From Globodera rostochiensis (lineage: Eukaryota; Nematoda; Chromadorea; Rhabditida; Heteroderidae), in assembly GCA_018350325.1 (NCBI GenBank), contig JAEVLN010000005.1:2056142-2120141 (forward strand): a DNA stretch of 64,000 nucleotides. Direction: 5' to 3'. Under the pieces are notes generated by a model. It was given only the letters and a program-made list of their open reading frames with translations, did no database searches and was not told where the DNA came from. A program made the translations under genes and the position numbers. How positions within the stretch are numbered: position 1 is the first letter of the stretch; every line of letters begins with the position of its first letter. This document shows, piece by piece, positions 15,529 through 26,893 of this stretch.

Positions 15529-17002
15529 ATGCGTTCCCTTTGGAGCGTTTTAATTATTTTTGCGCTTGTAAGTTCAGGTCGGTTCTTTCTCCGAGAACTT
15601 TTTAATGTTTTGCTTTTCAGCGTTTATTCTTTTGAGAGCGGAAGAGGACGCAGCGGAGGGCGAAGCAAAAGAGGAGACGGAGCAGTCCAAGACGGAAGAA
15701 CGGACACAGCGGGTACAACAATAATATCAGAGCATTTTTCTTTATTTAATCGCTTTTCAAATGGAAAGTAAAATTGCCGAAAACAGAAAAATTCACGACA
15801 TTTGGCTGAGATAAAATTAAAAAATTGCAGGAAGTTGACCCCGAAGCGGCCGATTTGATTGGCCCTTCACCCGACGTCCAAAGTTCCTTTTTGTTCACCA
15901 ATTTGAAGGCGGGCGCTTCCACGAGGGATCTGATCGCCGGACACATGGTCAAACTTCTGGTCGGATTTGCCAACAAAGGCGAGAAGGATTTTATCGTGAA
16001 GCACTGCGAGACGTCCTTCCGCTACCCGATGGACTTTTCCTACCACATTCAGAATGTGAAAACACAGGCGACGACGTGGGGGGGGGGGGCTTTTCCAGAC
16101 AAACTTTCGGAGGGGGGGGGGCTTTTCCAGACAAACTGGGGGGGGGGGGGGAGGCAAAGCGTCCCCAAATTTTCAAATGACCAAAAGCATTGAAAAATAT
16201 TTTAGTTTTCCGCCGTTCGTTATGAGCGAAAGGTTCAGCCGAAGGAGGAGGCGACGTTCGATTACGCGTTCATTCCTTCCGACGCATTTGTCGGCCGTCC
16301 CCTCGGATTGGTGGTCAATTTGCATTATGTGGACACGGTTGGTCTCCCGCTAATTGCCGTCCACTGGCGATGGGAAATAAAAAAAAGTGCCAAATATGAC
16401 AAAAAATAATTAATTCAAACGGAAGGCAAATTTTGTCCTCATTTTTAAGACTATGGCACTTTCACATCTTTTTGCCGCAGGGGAGGGCTTTTTAATTGTT
16501 GTCTTTAGGACGGCAATTATTTTGTGAGCGCCGTTTTCAACGAAACAATGACAATTCAAGAGGATGAGAGTGGCTTCAACACGGAAACGTCCGTCTTTCT
16601 TTGCCAATTTAATGCGTTTAAGCCTCTCTCCTTCAGCTATTTTATGTACGTCGTTTTGGGAGGCTTCGTCGTTGTGCTGGTACTGCTCGGCCAACAATGG
16701 CTCTCAAAAGTAAATTACTTTGTTTTTGTTGCAATTTATACAAATTTCCCTTTTATAAATCAGTGGACAAAGGGCGCAATGTCCAGCAAATCCGCCCAAT
16801 CGCACCAATCGAAGACAAAAACATACGAAATGGGCACCAACAAGAACGACGTCGACTTTGAGTGGATTCCGCGGAACCATTTGGGTAAAAATAGACAATC
16901 CGAAAATTGAACGGAAAATCCAAAAATTTGGGTTCAGAAAAGAAATCGCCCAAATTGGGCTCTCCCCGCAGTCGTAAACAGCCGTCAGCGGCCGCCAGTT
17001 GA
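15529..17002 (+). CDS. trap-1: Translocon-associated protein alpha (TRAP-alpha/SSR1)
   Basis: ER membrane protein that sits beside the Sec61 channel and helps translocation of some signal sequences. ATG at 15529; the first exon plus a phase-1 junction gives a signal peptide MRSLWSVLIIFALVTFILLR, then an acidic stretch (EEDAAEGEAKEETEQ). The lumenal domain contains AGASTRDLIAGHMVKLLVGF, SFRYPMDFSYHIQNFSAVRY and an ATFDYAFIPSDAFVGRPLGL block typical of the family. One membrane helix (SYFMYVVLGGFVVVLVLLGQ) precedes a short basic cytosolic tail, stop 17000-17002. The intron 16056-16205 contains three long G runs. Length and topology fit the family. Confidence 0.92.
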
Positions 17003-17250
17003 GAAGAACGGAAGCGATTTGATTGAATTGGTTGGCATATTTCATTCAAACTTTGCAATTAACCGCAAAACAATCGCGTCCAATTGTAATTTTAACCAAT
17101 TTTTTTGTTGTTGCGTTTTTCTTTTCTTCATAATTCTTTCAATAAAGAATTCGAAGACTTTAAACTCCATGTCTTATATTTTATTCATTCGTTTGGGATT
17201 TTATTTCTCTACTGAGCTTTATAATTTGAAAATGCAAAATATTCAAGCAA

Positions 17251-20200
17251 ATGGCGCTTTTGATGTTTGATGAGTTGGGGAGGCGCACTTTGGATTTGCT
17301 GACCGAAAAGACGGCGAATTGGCCCTTTTTGGGCGATGCCACCGACGAAGTCGGGGAGGAGAATGAGTACAACGAGGCCGAGGTGGGCGATGGACAGGCC
17401 GATTGGGGTGGGGGGGGGAATAAGTACAGCGAGGGCCGAGGTGGCCGATGGAAGGGGGGGGGGGGATAAGTACAACGAGGCCGAGGTGGGCGATGGACAG
17501 GCCGATTGGGGTGGGGGGGGGGGGGGAATAAGTACAGCGAGGCCGAGGTGGGCGGTGGGAGGGGGGGGGGGATAAGTACAACGAGGCCGAGGTGGGCGAT
17601 GGGGGGGGGGGAGGACGTACGGACTGAGGGGGGCTTCGCTACTGAACTTGCAAATGGTTTTTTTTTACTTTAATCGCTTAGGGCGTCGTGCGGTTGCTCC
17701 AACCGGACACTTTGCAAGCGATGAAATTAGCCGATCAGCGCGAATCGGAGATGGTGGACGAAAGAGGAACAGAAGAGTTTGGCCGAGAAATGTTTTTGCT
17801 GGGCGACGGAGAGGCGTTTGGAGGGCAAAGAATGGCACAACTGCGAAAGTGCCGGCAGAGACTCCAAAAACTCACCGAGCAGCACGAAAAGTGCGACCGA
17901 GTGAGTGATTTATCAGACAAAACGTGAATTTATCGCTGATTTTGATGGGGGAAAATCTCTGGTACGAATCAGCCCCCCCTTCCCTAAAATTAAAACATTT
18001 ATTTTTCCTTAGCGAAAAACGGGACAATTTTTCAAAAAATTCCTCGCGCCCCTTCCCAATCAAAAATAGGCATTTTTTGCAGGTTCTGAACCAATTTCTA
18101 GCGAACTTTGTCAAAAAATTCAAAAGTTTTTGATCGGCGTTGTTCTTCCGTAGATTGTCCACGAGCTCGGCGACAAGTACCAATCGGTGGCCGAAAAGAC
18201 TTCCTCGTTGCACAACGATTGTGACCGAATGATGTCCGAGCAGACGCAATTGGCCACCGCTAACGAACAAATCGGCGCCAACCTCCATTATTACCAGCGG
18301 TACGAATGGCTGATCAAGGCAGGAAAATTGGGAATAAATTAAAAGTTCTTTTTTTTTTGGATTTTCAGAAATTGGCCACGCCGAAACTGTCCCTGACGGG
18401 AACTCTCTTCACGCAAATTCTGTCCAGCGTCCACGAATGCCTCCAATATTTGCGAGCCCATCCTGAACAACGTGAAGCGTCCTCTTTCATCCACAAATAC
18501 GAGCAGTGCCTCAGTCGGTAGGGACTTCTTTTTTGAGAAAACTCCGTTTGTCCTTCAGATCCCTCACCGCCGTAAAGGCGGGGGTTCTGTCCGACCTCGA
18601 GTCATGTCGTCAGGACGTCCTCTACCGTCAACATCGCTTCTCCCAATCGGCGGCCGTCCATCAGTCGACGACGACGGCACTTTCATTCGTCGATGACGAC
18701 ACTTTTGCCCTTTTGTACGGCGTTTTCGGCGTTAAGGCCAACGCGATAAGGTGAAGAAAGAAAGCGCCGCGTCATAGGGAATTGAATTGCTGAAAGAATT
18801 GACAAATTCATCGAACAGTTCGATGACTTTAGAAAAAAGCATTCGATGCTTTTCCTTTCAGAAACGCCTTTTCCCAGGCCCACCAGTTCTTCGCCGACTC
18901 CGCCGAATACCAAACGGTTGTGGCCGAGTGCGAACACGAGTACTTCGCCATTCGTGACCAATTGTTGCGGCCCATTGTGCATTCCACCATTCAGGTGATC
19001 AGCAACAGAAATATGGCAAATGTTTTTTCCTTTTAAGACTTTTTGTGATCAATGCCAAAATTCGTCGTGTACACTTACAAGGGGCGGCTGTACTTTTCTG
19101 CTTCGATTGTGTGACGACGAATTTCGACTCTATCGCCAGTTTTTTGTGCTTGGCGAAGCGGACACTCGGTTTGTGTGAAGCCATGACGAAGATTTGAACT
19201 TCAAAGCTTTTCAGGGCGTCGATGACGCCCACCACGCCCGCTTCTCTGCTGTTTTCCTTTTGGCCTGCCCAGCCCCACTCCAACCAATTCGACGCGTTCA
19301 TCGAGGGGCTTTGTCGAGTGCTCTACGACACTCTCCGTCCGCTAATCGTCCACAACCCCCACCTCGAGACGTTGGCACAGCTGTGCACCCTTCTGAAGGT
19401 ATTCGGTCAAATGCCAACGTTGGCGGCATTTTTTGACAAATTTAGGTTGAAATGATCGACGAAAGGTGCGCGGCGTTTCCGCCGTCGTCCCATCCGAGCG
19501 CTTTTCCGCCACCTTTTTCAGCCTCTTCGCCAACCGAAGCAATGCCAGAAAGCGTAAACATGGCGACGGCAGTGGGAAACTCTCGTGCCGGTTTTGCGCG
19601 AGTGATGAGCGAACTCGTCGCTGACATCGTCGAACGTATTGTGTACAGGTCGGCATCACTTTTTGTTGTTTATTGCCATTCTGTGAAGACCAATCCGAAA
19701 GAATCGTCGACATAATTTCAGGACTTCCCTTTTTGCCCAATCGGACATTTTGGACTACAATCCGGCCCCTGGCGATTTGGTGTACCCTGAGAGGTTAATG
19801 ATGATGCGGGACATCAACCAGGGTAGAATGCTAACTGACGGAGCCTCCACAGAGTCAGAAGTAGCGGCAACAACAGCGACGTCAAATGATGAGAAAAGGT
19901 CCTCCGTTACACCTCTGTCGACAGCGAAGCTAATTCAACAGAGTCCGAGCAGTACTTCCCCGATCGACCAGCACTGTCTGTGGTATCCGACAGTGCGACG
20001 GACGGTGATGTGTCTGAGCAAATTATACCGATGTTTGGACGTGAGTCGCTTTCACTTACCTTCTATTTTTGTTCCTCTCCTTTGAAGGCGACTGTTTTTC
20101 TGAACGTTTCTCGCGAGTTGTTGGATGCGTGCTGTCAGTCGTTGGAACGAGCCGTCGACCGCATTCGAACACTGCCAATAAAGCCCGGTCGCGACTTTCA

Positions 20201-21270
20201 CCAATCGGTTTACTCCGTTTTCTTCAGCCCATGCCACTCTCCGCTCCAAAAGCAACCGTTCTCTCGACGCCGAGCTGTTCATCATCAAACACTTGTTGAT
20301 ACTCCGCGAACAGACCAGTCCGTTCCGACAACACAACAAACAGCAAGAGCGTTCAGCTTCAAGTGCACCCTTTTTGCGACAGTCATCCCTCAATGAGGTC
20401 CAATTGGTCGAGAAAAGTCGGAAATGAACTATCGAGTTCAGGCTCAGATCAACCCGCAGTTTGACTACTCGCTGGACCTCAGCAAGTACACCCAGTCGAT
20501 GTTCCAACTGTTGAACGTCGAGAACAGAGCCCGTTGGTTCGAATTTGGCTCCAACAACGCGTTTCTCTCTCTGCTCCTTTTGGTCTCTTCCGTCTTCTCC
20601 CGAACAACCCTTCCCGAACTGCGTTTAGTCGCCCATTCACGTCAGCGAACTCCAAACGGACTCACGCCGTATCATCGAGTCGCATTTGAAGCGGTGGTGT
20701 CACAGTATGATCGGCCACGTCTCCGGCATTCTGTTGGGACCTTTGGCCCAATTTCAAACAAGCATTGAGCGGCTTCAGGTTGACTTAATCGATCCAATCA
20801 TTTTGATCGGAGTTCTCTTCGCACTGCCCTGCCATCCCTCTGTCGTTTGCACAAAACTTTAACACTTTTTAGGCAGAACAAGAGCAACGAGCCCAAGAAC
20901 AAAAGAATCCATTGGATGTGAACACCAGCGACCGGTTCAGCCCGCGCGCATTGCATGACTGTTGCGCCGACGCGTTTAAGCGACTGAAACAGCAGTGGCC
21001 AGAGGTCCAAAAGAATCAATTTAAGACAATAAACGCTGTAAGCATTTTAAGGTCCGCGCTGCCTTCACACTTTACATTGGCGTGCTCGAAACTGAGGAAA
21101 TTCTTCTTCAGCCTATCCGAAAGAGCGTGTCCAACGCATTCAATGCGTTAAATTCCTTCGCCGAACGGCACTACGATACTGAGCAACGCCAAATCATTTC
21201 GGCGCCAAATCAAGAACAAATTTGGCTTATTTTGAATGCCACCGCTACTTCTGCAATTGAAATTAACTGA
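17251..21270 (+). CDS. cogc-3: Conserved oligomeric Golgi complex subunit 3 (COG3)
   Basis: Lobe A subunit of the COG tether for retrograde vesicles in the Golgi. ATG 17251 gives [17 protein letters not shown]; exon 1 ends GAG at 17382 and joins in phase 0 to [18 protein letters not shown] at 17682. Then a coiled coil (about 17840-18290), the COG3-type block [20 protein letters not shown], and further on [20 protein letters not shown] followed by a [18 protein letters not shown] block, both close to COG3 of other animals. The last exon ends [19 protein letters not shown], stop 21268-21270. A G-rich minisatellite fills intron 1. Middle exons (19.4-20.8 kb) are Ser/Gln-rich and less well resolved. 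It starts 249 bp after TRAP-alpha on the same strand. Confidence 0.88.
17368..17604. repeat. G-rich minisatellite copying the COG3 exon 1 donor
   Basis: About five irregular units of 45-60 bp. Each contains AGTACAACGAGGCCGAG followed by GTGGGCGATGG or close variants, i.e. the last bases of exon 1 and the 5' splice site, then a G run. Units start near 17368 (the exon itself), 17423, 17470, 17530 and 17575. Confidence 0.85.
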
Positions 21271-22478
21271 TTTGAATCCATCATTTAATTAATTACATAT
21301 TCTTTGGGTGAATAATATTTTTGTGGTATAAATTATTTTGAAAAATTAGAATTTTCAACATTTCTTTCCAATTCGAATGGAAAGCGCAATTTCGCCGATA
21401 ATTTAAAAACCCGATAATTGGTGTCACCTTTATTGGCATATTAAAATAGTCTTAAATCTTGCCCTCCAAACTCAAAATATGGGCAACAAAACACTAAATC
21501 ATACAAAATAAATGCCAAACAGAAAAATCTGCCTTTTGCCGCCGCTTTAATTTCGCTTACACAGCCAAAAATTGAAGATTTCAAAAGCTTCAAACTCCAT
21601 TAGAGTAAGCTGATGATGCTAAAAGAATGTCTGCTAAATTTAGTCGCGAAATACAACCGTTAAGCGAGGCATATGACCTCAAAAATTTAGCAAAATTCAA
21701 TGGCGGAGATATAATGTCTAACATCATTCTGTCTGCCGCGCGGTTAGGGTTTGTCTGTTAATTTGTTTAAATGATTTTGGCATTATGATTTACACAAATT
21801 ATGTTGCTTTTTTCAAAGTTTGGTTAATGAGCTAAATGTTACATTTCGCTAGGGTTGAGCGGGACCGGGACGGGATTTCCCGGTTTTTTCAGGTCTGGGA
21901 CGGGACTTTTTAAAAATGAAAAGTCCCGGTCCCGGTTTTTCCAAAAAGTCCCGGTCCCGGTTTTTCCAAAAAGTCCCGGTCCCGCTCAACCCTACATTTC
22001 GCTTATAATCCCAAAAAAACGATTTTTGTTTTTTTAATTTCCTTTGAGAAATTGATGGCGTATTTATAAATTTTGTTCATGTCGAAAGCACAGCATAGTA
22101 TAATAAATACATCCTCGCACACGCATATTGAATTATAAATAAAGGAAAACAAATGTAGGCAAAGTGTAGCTTCGCCCTTTTTTGCTCTCCTCAATGAAAG
22201 AGTAATTATTCTCTGATATTTCCCTTGAAATTTTGATTAGTAACCACTTGTTGGCTTTTTGTGTAAGTATTTGGCACGTGTGTGGAGATTTGATCTTATC
22301 TTAAAAGAAAACAAAATTCGTTGAAAGAGATCTGTCTTTCGTTTAAAGATTTTCAACCAGAATTTAAAACTCAAATTTTCAAAAAAGGAAAATCATCAGA
22401 TCAGGAAAAAACCCTTGCTTTTATTGCATTATTACCAGTTACTAAAATACGTCCGAACACACTGTTAATTGCTGCTCG
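21271..22478. other. Intergenic region with one palindromic MITE
   Basis: AT-rich, no gene seen. Its only recognisable structure is the element at 21850-21994. Confidence 0.6.
21850..21994. mobile_element. Short palindromic hAT-type MITE
   Basis: 145 bp, TIR TAGGGTTGAGCGGGACCGGG at the left and its complement at the right, flanked by the 8-bp duplication CATTTCGC (21842-21849 and 21995-22002). The interior is made of CCCGGT/ACCGGG-type repeats, so most of the element can fold on itself. Related in style to the element at 44712-45228. Confidence 0.85.
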
Positions 22479-25400
22479 ATGAGTTCACCAACGGGGCAGG
22501 GAACGGTTTGTTTTCTTTAATTAAAAACGAATTTCTTTATTCATCCTTGGCAGCTATTGAATTGACATTTGATTAAAATAATGGGGTTAAAAGGTTTTTG
22601 TGAGGTTGTGCTTTATGTGGTAAATTTCTTCAAATTAAGCGGGAAAAAGGCAACGTTGCCCGCATTGTGGATCGGCTGAGTAAACAGGATTTCAACACAT
22701 TGACACGCGCCGAAAGTGCGCCACTGAAGGCTAATAGATGCGGTGGAGGTGCATAGATATTAAATAAGACAAAACATTTTTTCCTAAAATGAAATGACTT
22801 TTTTTGTTAAGTGTATCGTGTTTTTATTTATTTTTTCTGAGAAGTTCCCGTTAATAGGAATCAGCAGTGTTGGCGCTGTTGGGGGCGGAGGAGTTTGTGG
22901 TAACGGTGGCGTTGTTGGTTTGTCCGTGGTGGAGAATGCTTTGGAAATTGACGGGGGCGGTGATGTTATCGCCGAAGTTAATGACGCGCCGAATGGGCAC
23001 AAGCCGAAGGAATGTGCCGTGGTGCGCTTTTCATATGCCGCCCAGCAGCCGGACGAGTTGGACTTGAAGGAGGGCGATGAGTTGACGGTGCTGGAGTTGG
23101 TGGAGGACGGGTGGGCCCGCGGTTGCATTTTGCACTCGGCCAGCAGCCCTCACTCCAAAGGCCGTTCCGGACTTTATCCGACCAACTTTGTATCCACAAT
23201 TTCGCCAACGCCAACCACCCAAACGACGCGTGCGTATTTTACTTAACAATTATTAATGCAGTCCGAGTTCCTTTTAAGCTGCGACGGCAAATGCCTCTGT
23301 CCCTTCTCTCTCCAAAATTGAAGGTTTGTTGGTTTTGTGATTGTGTGAAAGGGAACTTCAGATAAACAACCGGCGGGGAACGGTCAGTCCAGTGGTGGTG
23401 TTCCAATTTCGACCTCCACTTCGGTCTCAAAACCGTCGTCTGTGCTTTCCTCTTCGGTTACATCAGCGCAGATTATGTCCAATGGCAGTGGGGTCGTCCA
23501 GGTCAACAATGTCCTTCCGTCCTCTCTCCTCAAGGGGGGTGGGGCATCGACAGTCGCCGCCGGTGCACGTCGTGCCATGTCCACTCTGATCGCTCCCACG
23601 TCAGCAGTGACCGTTTTGGAGAGCGGCGACGCGTCAAACGCGCACAAATCGAAAGGTTTTTTTTTGTTGCAAATTTAAAAAGAACTCGTAAATGCTTTGC
23701 TCAAATTATTTACCTTTTCCGCTTTTAGAATTTGCGAAGGTTTTGTACAACTACGAAGCGGCTAACCCGGACGAAATCTCTCTGTTGGAAGGGACCATTG
23801 TCACTGTGGTCAGCCGTAACTGTGAAGAAGAGGACTGGTTCGTTGCCGAGCATGAGGGACGGAGAGGCCTTTTCCCGGATAACTTCGTCCGATTTCTCGA
23901 CCATGGCCATATGCAGGTTCAAAATTCCCAATTTATACGCGAAATATTTTTGTGTTTGGTCCGATAACCCCAAATTTTGATTTTTGTTAAGGAAATCTTA
24001 CAAATTTTTGTTTGTTTTTTTGACTCGTTTTAGACGACCGGTAGACGCTAAGGTGAGTTTTTTGAAATTGTTTTTGGAAAAATTGAAGAATACGTGTACC
24101 TCACCAAATCCCACAAATTATATATCAATCGACTTCTCTCGAGCCTAACGCACGAATCTGAAAGAATTTTTTGGCGGAAACCACTTTGAAGCAAGTTATG
24201 AGCCCGGGACTGAAGTGTCTTTTTGACTGGGGACTCAGTTGTTCATTGACTAAAAAATGGGCAAAATCACTTATACAGGCTTTAAAACTAGAATTTGTCG
24301 ATAGAAAATAATTGAAAATTCAAGCGGTTTTTGAACCGGTTTAAATTTTTTTAAATTAAGGAAAAAGAATTTTTTTTAAATAACCAAATTAGGGGTTCAT
24401 TAGGCTGCCTAATCCACCCTGGCTCGGGGCGCGTTAGGCTTAGGCCTAAGTCACCCTGGCTCGGGGTGCGTTAGGCTAGGCGTGCTCCGTTGCGTGTTTT
24501 AGCCCTATATAAGTGATTTTCCCCATTTTTTAAACAATGGACAACTGAGTCCCCAGTCAAAAAGACACTTCAGTCCCGGGCTCATAACTTGCTTCAAAGT
24601 GGTTCCCGCCAAAAAATTCTTTCAGATTCGTGCGTTAGGCTTAGAGAGGAGTCGATTAATATATAATTTGTGGGATTTGGTGAGGTACACGTATTCTTCA
24701 ATTTTACCTTGTTTTTATTTAAGGTTTCACCAAATGCCTTACCACCCTCTTTGCCTGCGAAGCCCTCCAAATTCTGCGGGGTCGGCGGAAATCCACCAGC
24801 CGTTCCTCCGATCAGTTCGAGAAATTCTGTAAATGCTTTGTTCAAATCATCGACGGACAGTTCTAAAGCAACAACAACGGACGTGCAGCAATCGATGGCC
24901 GTTGATCGGATGAGTCAACGTGAGAGTTCTTTTCGTTACATTGGTTTTTTCCATTTTTGGAATTACTAACTCAAAAAAGGATAAAAGTCTGGCGGTGGGA
25001 GGGTTCTTTGGTCCCGCCCGCTGGGTACGGGGCTCCATGTTTGTTTTAAATATTTGAATTTAGCGGTCGTGCCGAAACCGATGTTGAACAACGGCGCAGC
25101 ATTAGATGCCTCAAAATCGAACGTATTTTCGACAAATCGTCGTTCTGTGATTGAGGGACTCCAAAAGCAATTGTTTCCGAGTGGAAAATTGCCACCGCAG
25201 CGACCTCCACAGCCGAACTTGCCCGGGACGCGGTCTCTTGGGGCTGGCGTTGAGCCGACGCTCGAGCCAAAACTGATCAAGGACGGAGAAACGCCGGCCA
25301 AATTGCTCATCTCCAGCTCGTCCATTGTCAAGTCTCGCACAAACATAGCGCCCAGCAACAAACGACCTCCATCAAAAGTGGTACTGTTAAGCCAGTTAGC

Positions 25401-26069
25401 CGGCCTTTGATTGAAATTTGATCCTCATTTTTAATCGTAAAGAAGGAGACTATGCCTCTTACTCTCATTATACGTTATTATTAGATTTTTTGTTAGAATT
25501 CTGCCGCTACATTGGCCGACGCCGTAAACGATTCGACGGCATATCAGCCACAAAATGCGCCATCACTAGTTTTTGTCGTGAAGGAACCAACACAAGCACA
25601 TGAACAAATCCATTCGTCCCCAGAAGATTTAACGACTACGACCGCCGGCTCGCCCCCACCTGTCAGTTCCTGCCTTCTGGCGATGAACAAGACAACGGTT
25701 TTTTCGACTCGTAGGTTTTTCAAATTCCGAGGGTTTTTGTTTCCAGCTTGGTTTTTTAAAAATTCGTTGTTAGGTCCGCCCTCTCCGGTCCTTCAACCGA
25801 CTCCGATTCTGTGTGCTGTCGTAGATGAACAGCAGCTGTCGCAGCACCCTCAGCTTACGCTTTTCTCCCCCACAACGGGCGTCAACAAACAGTTCCAGGC
25901 GCAGCAGTCCCCGCATTTGCCGTCTTCTCCATCGATTGATCATTCCAATTATGTCAGTCGGGCGGAGTTCGATCGGTACAAAGAGGAACAGGAGCACAAA
26001 TTGGCGGCGCTTCACGCCGACTTGGAGGGACTTCGTCGTAAAGTGATGGAAGTTGTCCCACAGCAATAG
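22479..26069 (+). CDS. CIN85/CD2AP-type SH3 adaptor
   Basis: Adaptor linking receptors and Cbl-type ligases to endocytosis and actin in other animals. Proposed start ATG 22479 (MSSPTGQGT) joins in phase to REKGNVARIVDRLSKQDFN (about 22638-22750) and then a Gly-rich exon. SH3 domain 1 (22.99-23.2 kb): VVRFSYAAQQPDELDLKEGD...GLYPTNFV, like CIN85 SH3-B. SH3 domain 2 (23.73-23.9 kb): AKVLYNYEAANPDEISLLEG...GRRGLFPDNFVRFLD, close to CIN85 SH3-C. An SH3-A equivalent is not seen. A long Pro/Ser-rich linker follows, then a C-terminal coiled coil (EFDRYKEEQEHKLAALHADL), stop 26067-26069. The intron 23917-24723 carries a fold-back element. Family is fairly sure; the first two exons are tentative. Confidence 0.72.
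24076..24708. mobile_element. Long fold-back (TIR) element in the SH3 adaptor intron
   Basis: 633 bp with inverted ends of about 200 bp starting GG(A/T)AAAATTGAAGAATACG, flanked by the 8-bp duplication TTGTTTTT (24068-24075 and 24709-24716). No coding capacity. The unpaired middle holds two diverged copies of a GGCTCGGGG(C/T)GCGTTAGGC motif. Superfamily not assigned. Lies fully inside an intron, so splicing out leaves the protein intact. Confidence 0.85.
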
Positions 26070-26893
26070 AATGACCGGCAATTCCGCCGCATCGTTTGGA
26101 AAATAAGAAAAGGACGATTATCTCACTCAGACATTCCTCCCATTTGTGTCCTCCTCCCTAAATATTCATTTTTGTTTGTCAATTTAAAGTAATTTTCCCA
26201 CCATTCTCTGCCGCTCATCGCATTCCTCAGAATCCTTCCGTCCGACTAATTGTAAATTTGGCGAGCGTAAAGTTTGGTTGCTTCTCATGTTGTGAATCTT
26301 TTGTGGCGAGCTCGTGCATCCGGTATTCGATTGCTTCAATCCAATCATTCGATCAATTGACACCAGGGTTTTTGTTTGTTTTTGCTTTGTTTGTTTGGTG
26401 ATTTTGTTTTCTTTTCCCCCTAATAAGTGCCTGATCTTCCTCCCGTCTCGGCATCACTCATTCCCAGTTTTGCGTATTTACTTAAGTTTTGAGGTTACAA
26501 ATATATATTAATTCTTTGGAGATTTCTAATTTTGTTTTTTCCGCCTAGACAATTTGTGGTATTTTTCAAACATTGCATGGTTTCTGTTGTTTATATTAGC
26601 GCTAATCGGCCGTTCCTCTGGCTATTGTCTGCTTTTCTCGGTTGTATTAATTGTGGATTGTAAACACTTTCTATTTACACAAAAAATGGTTGTCTGCTAC
26701 CAAAACAGAGACAACCTTTTTGAGGGGGGGGGGGGGGGGGGGGGGGGGGATTAAAGCAGTTATTGAACATTTTGTTGCCAATGTCTCTTAAGATGGGAAA
26801 AGCGCTTCTTGAGGTCACCAAAAATGGCGAAATTTTCCGACCCATTTCAGTTTTAGTGAATTAAAGCCAAAATAATTTATTTTATATATTTTA
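26070..26893. other. Intergenic region with a 25-nt G homopolymer
   Basis: AT-rich 3' and upstream sequence between two + strand genes. An uninterrupted G run lies at about 26726-26749. No gene seen. Confidence 0.55.

Noticed and set aside
24052..24723. Extra exon ACGACCGGTAGACGC in the SH3 adaptor
   Set aside because: It gives an in-frame stop; splicing 23916 to 24724 keeps the frame open.
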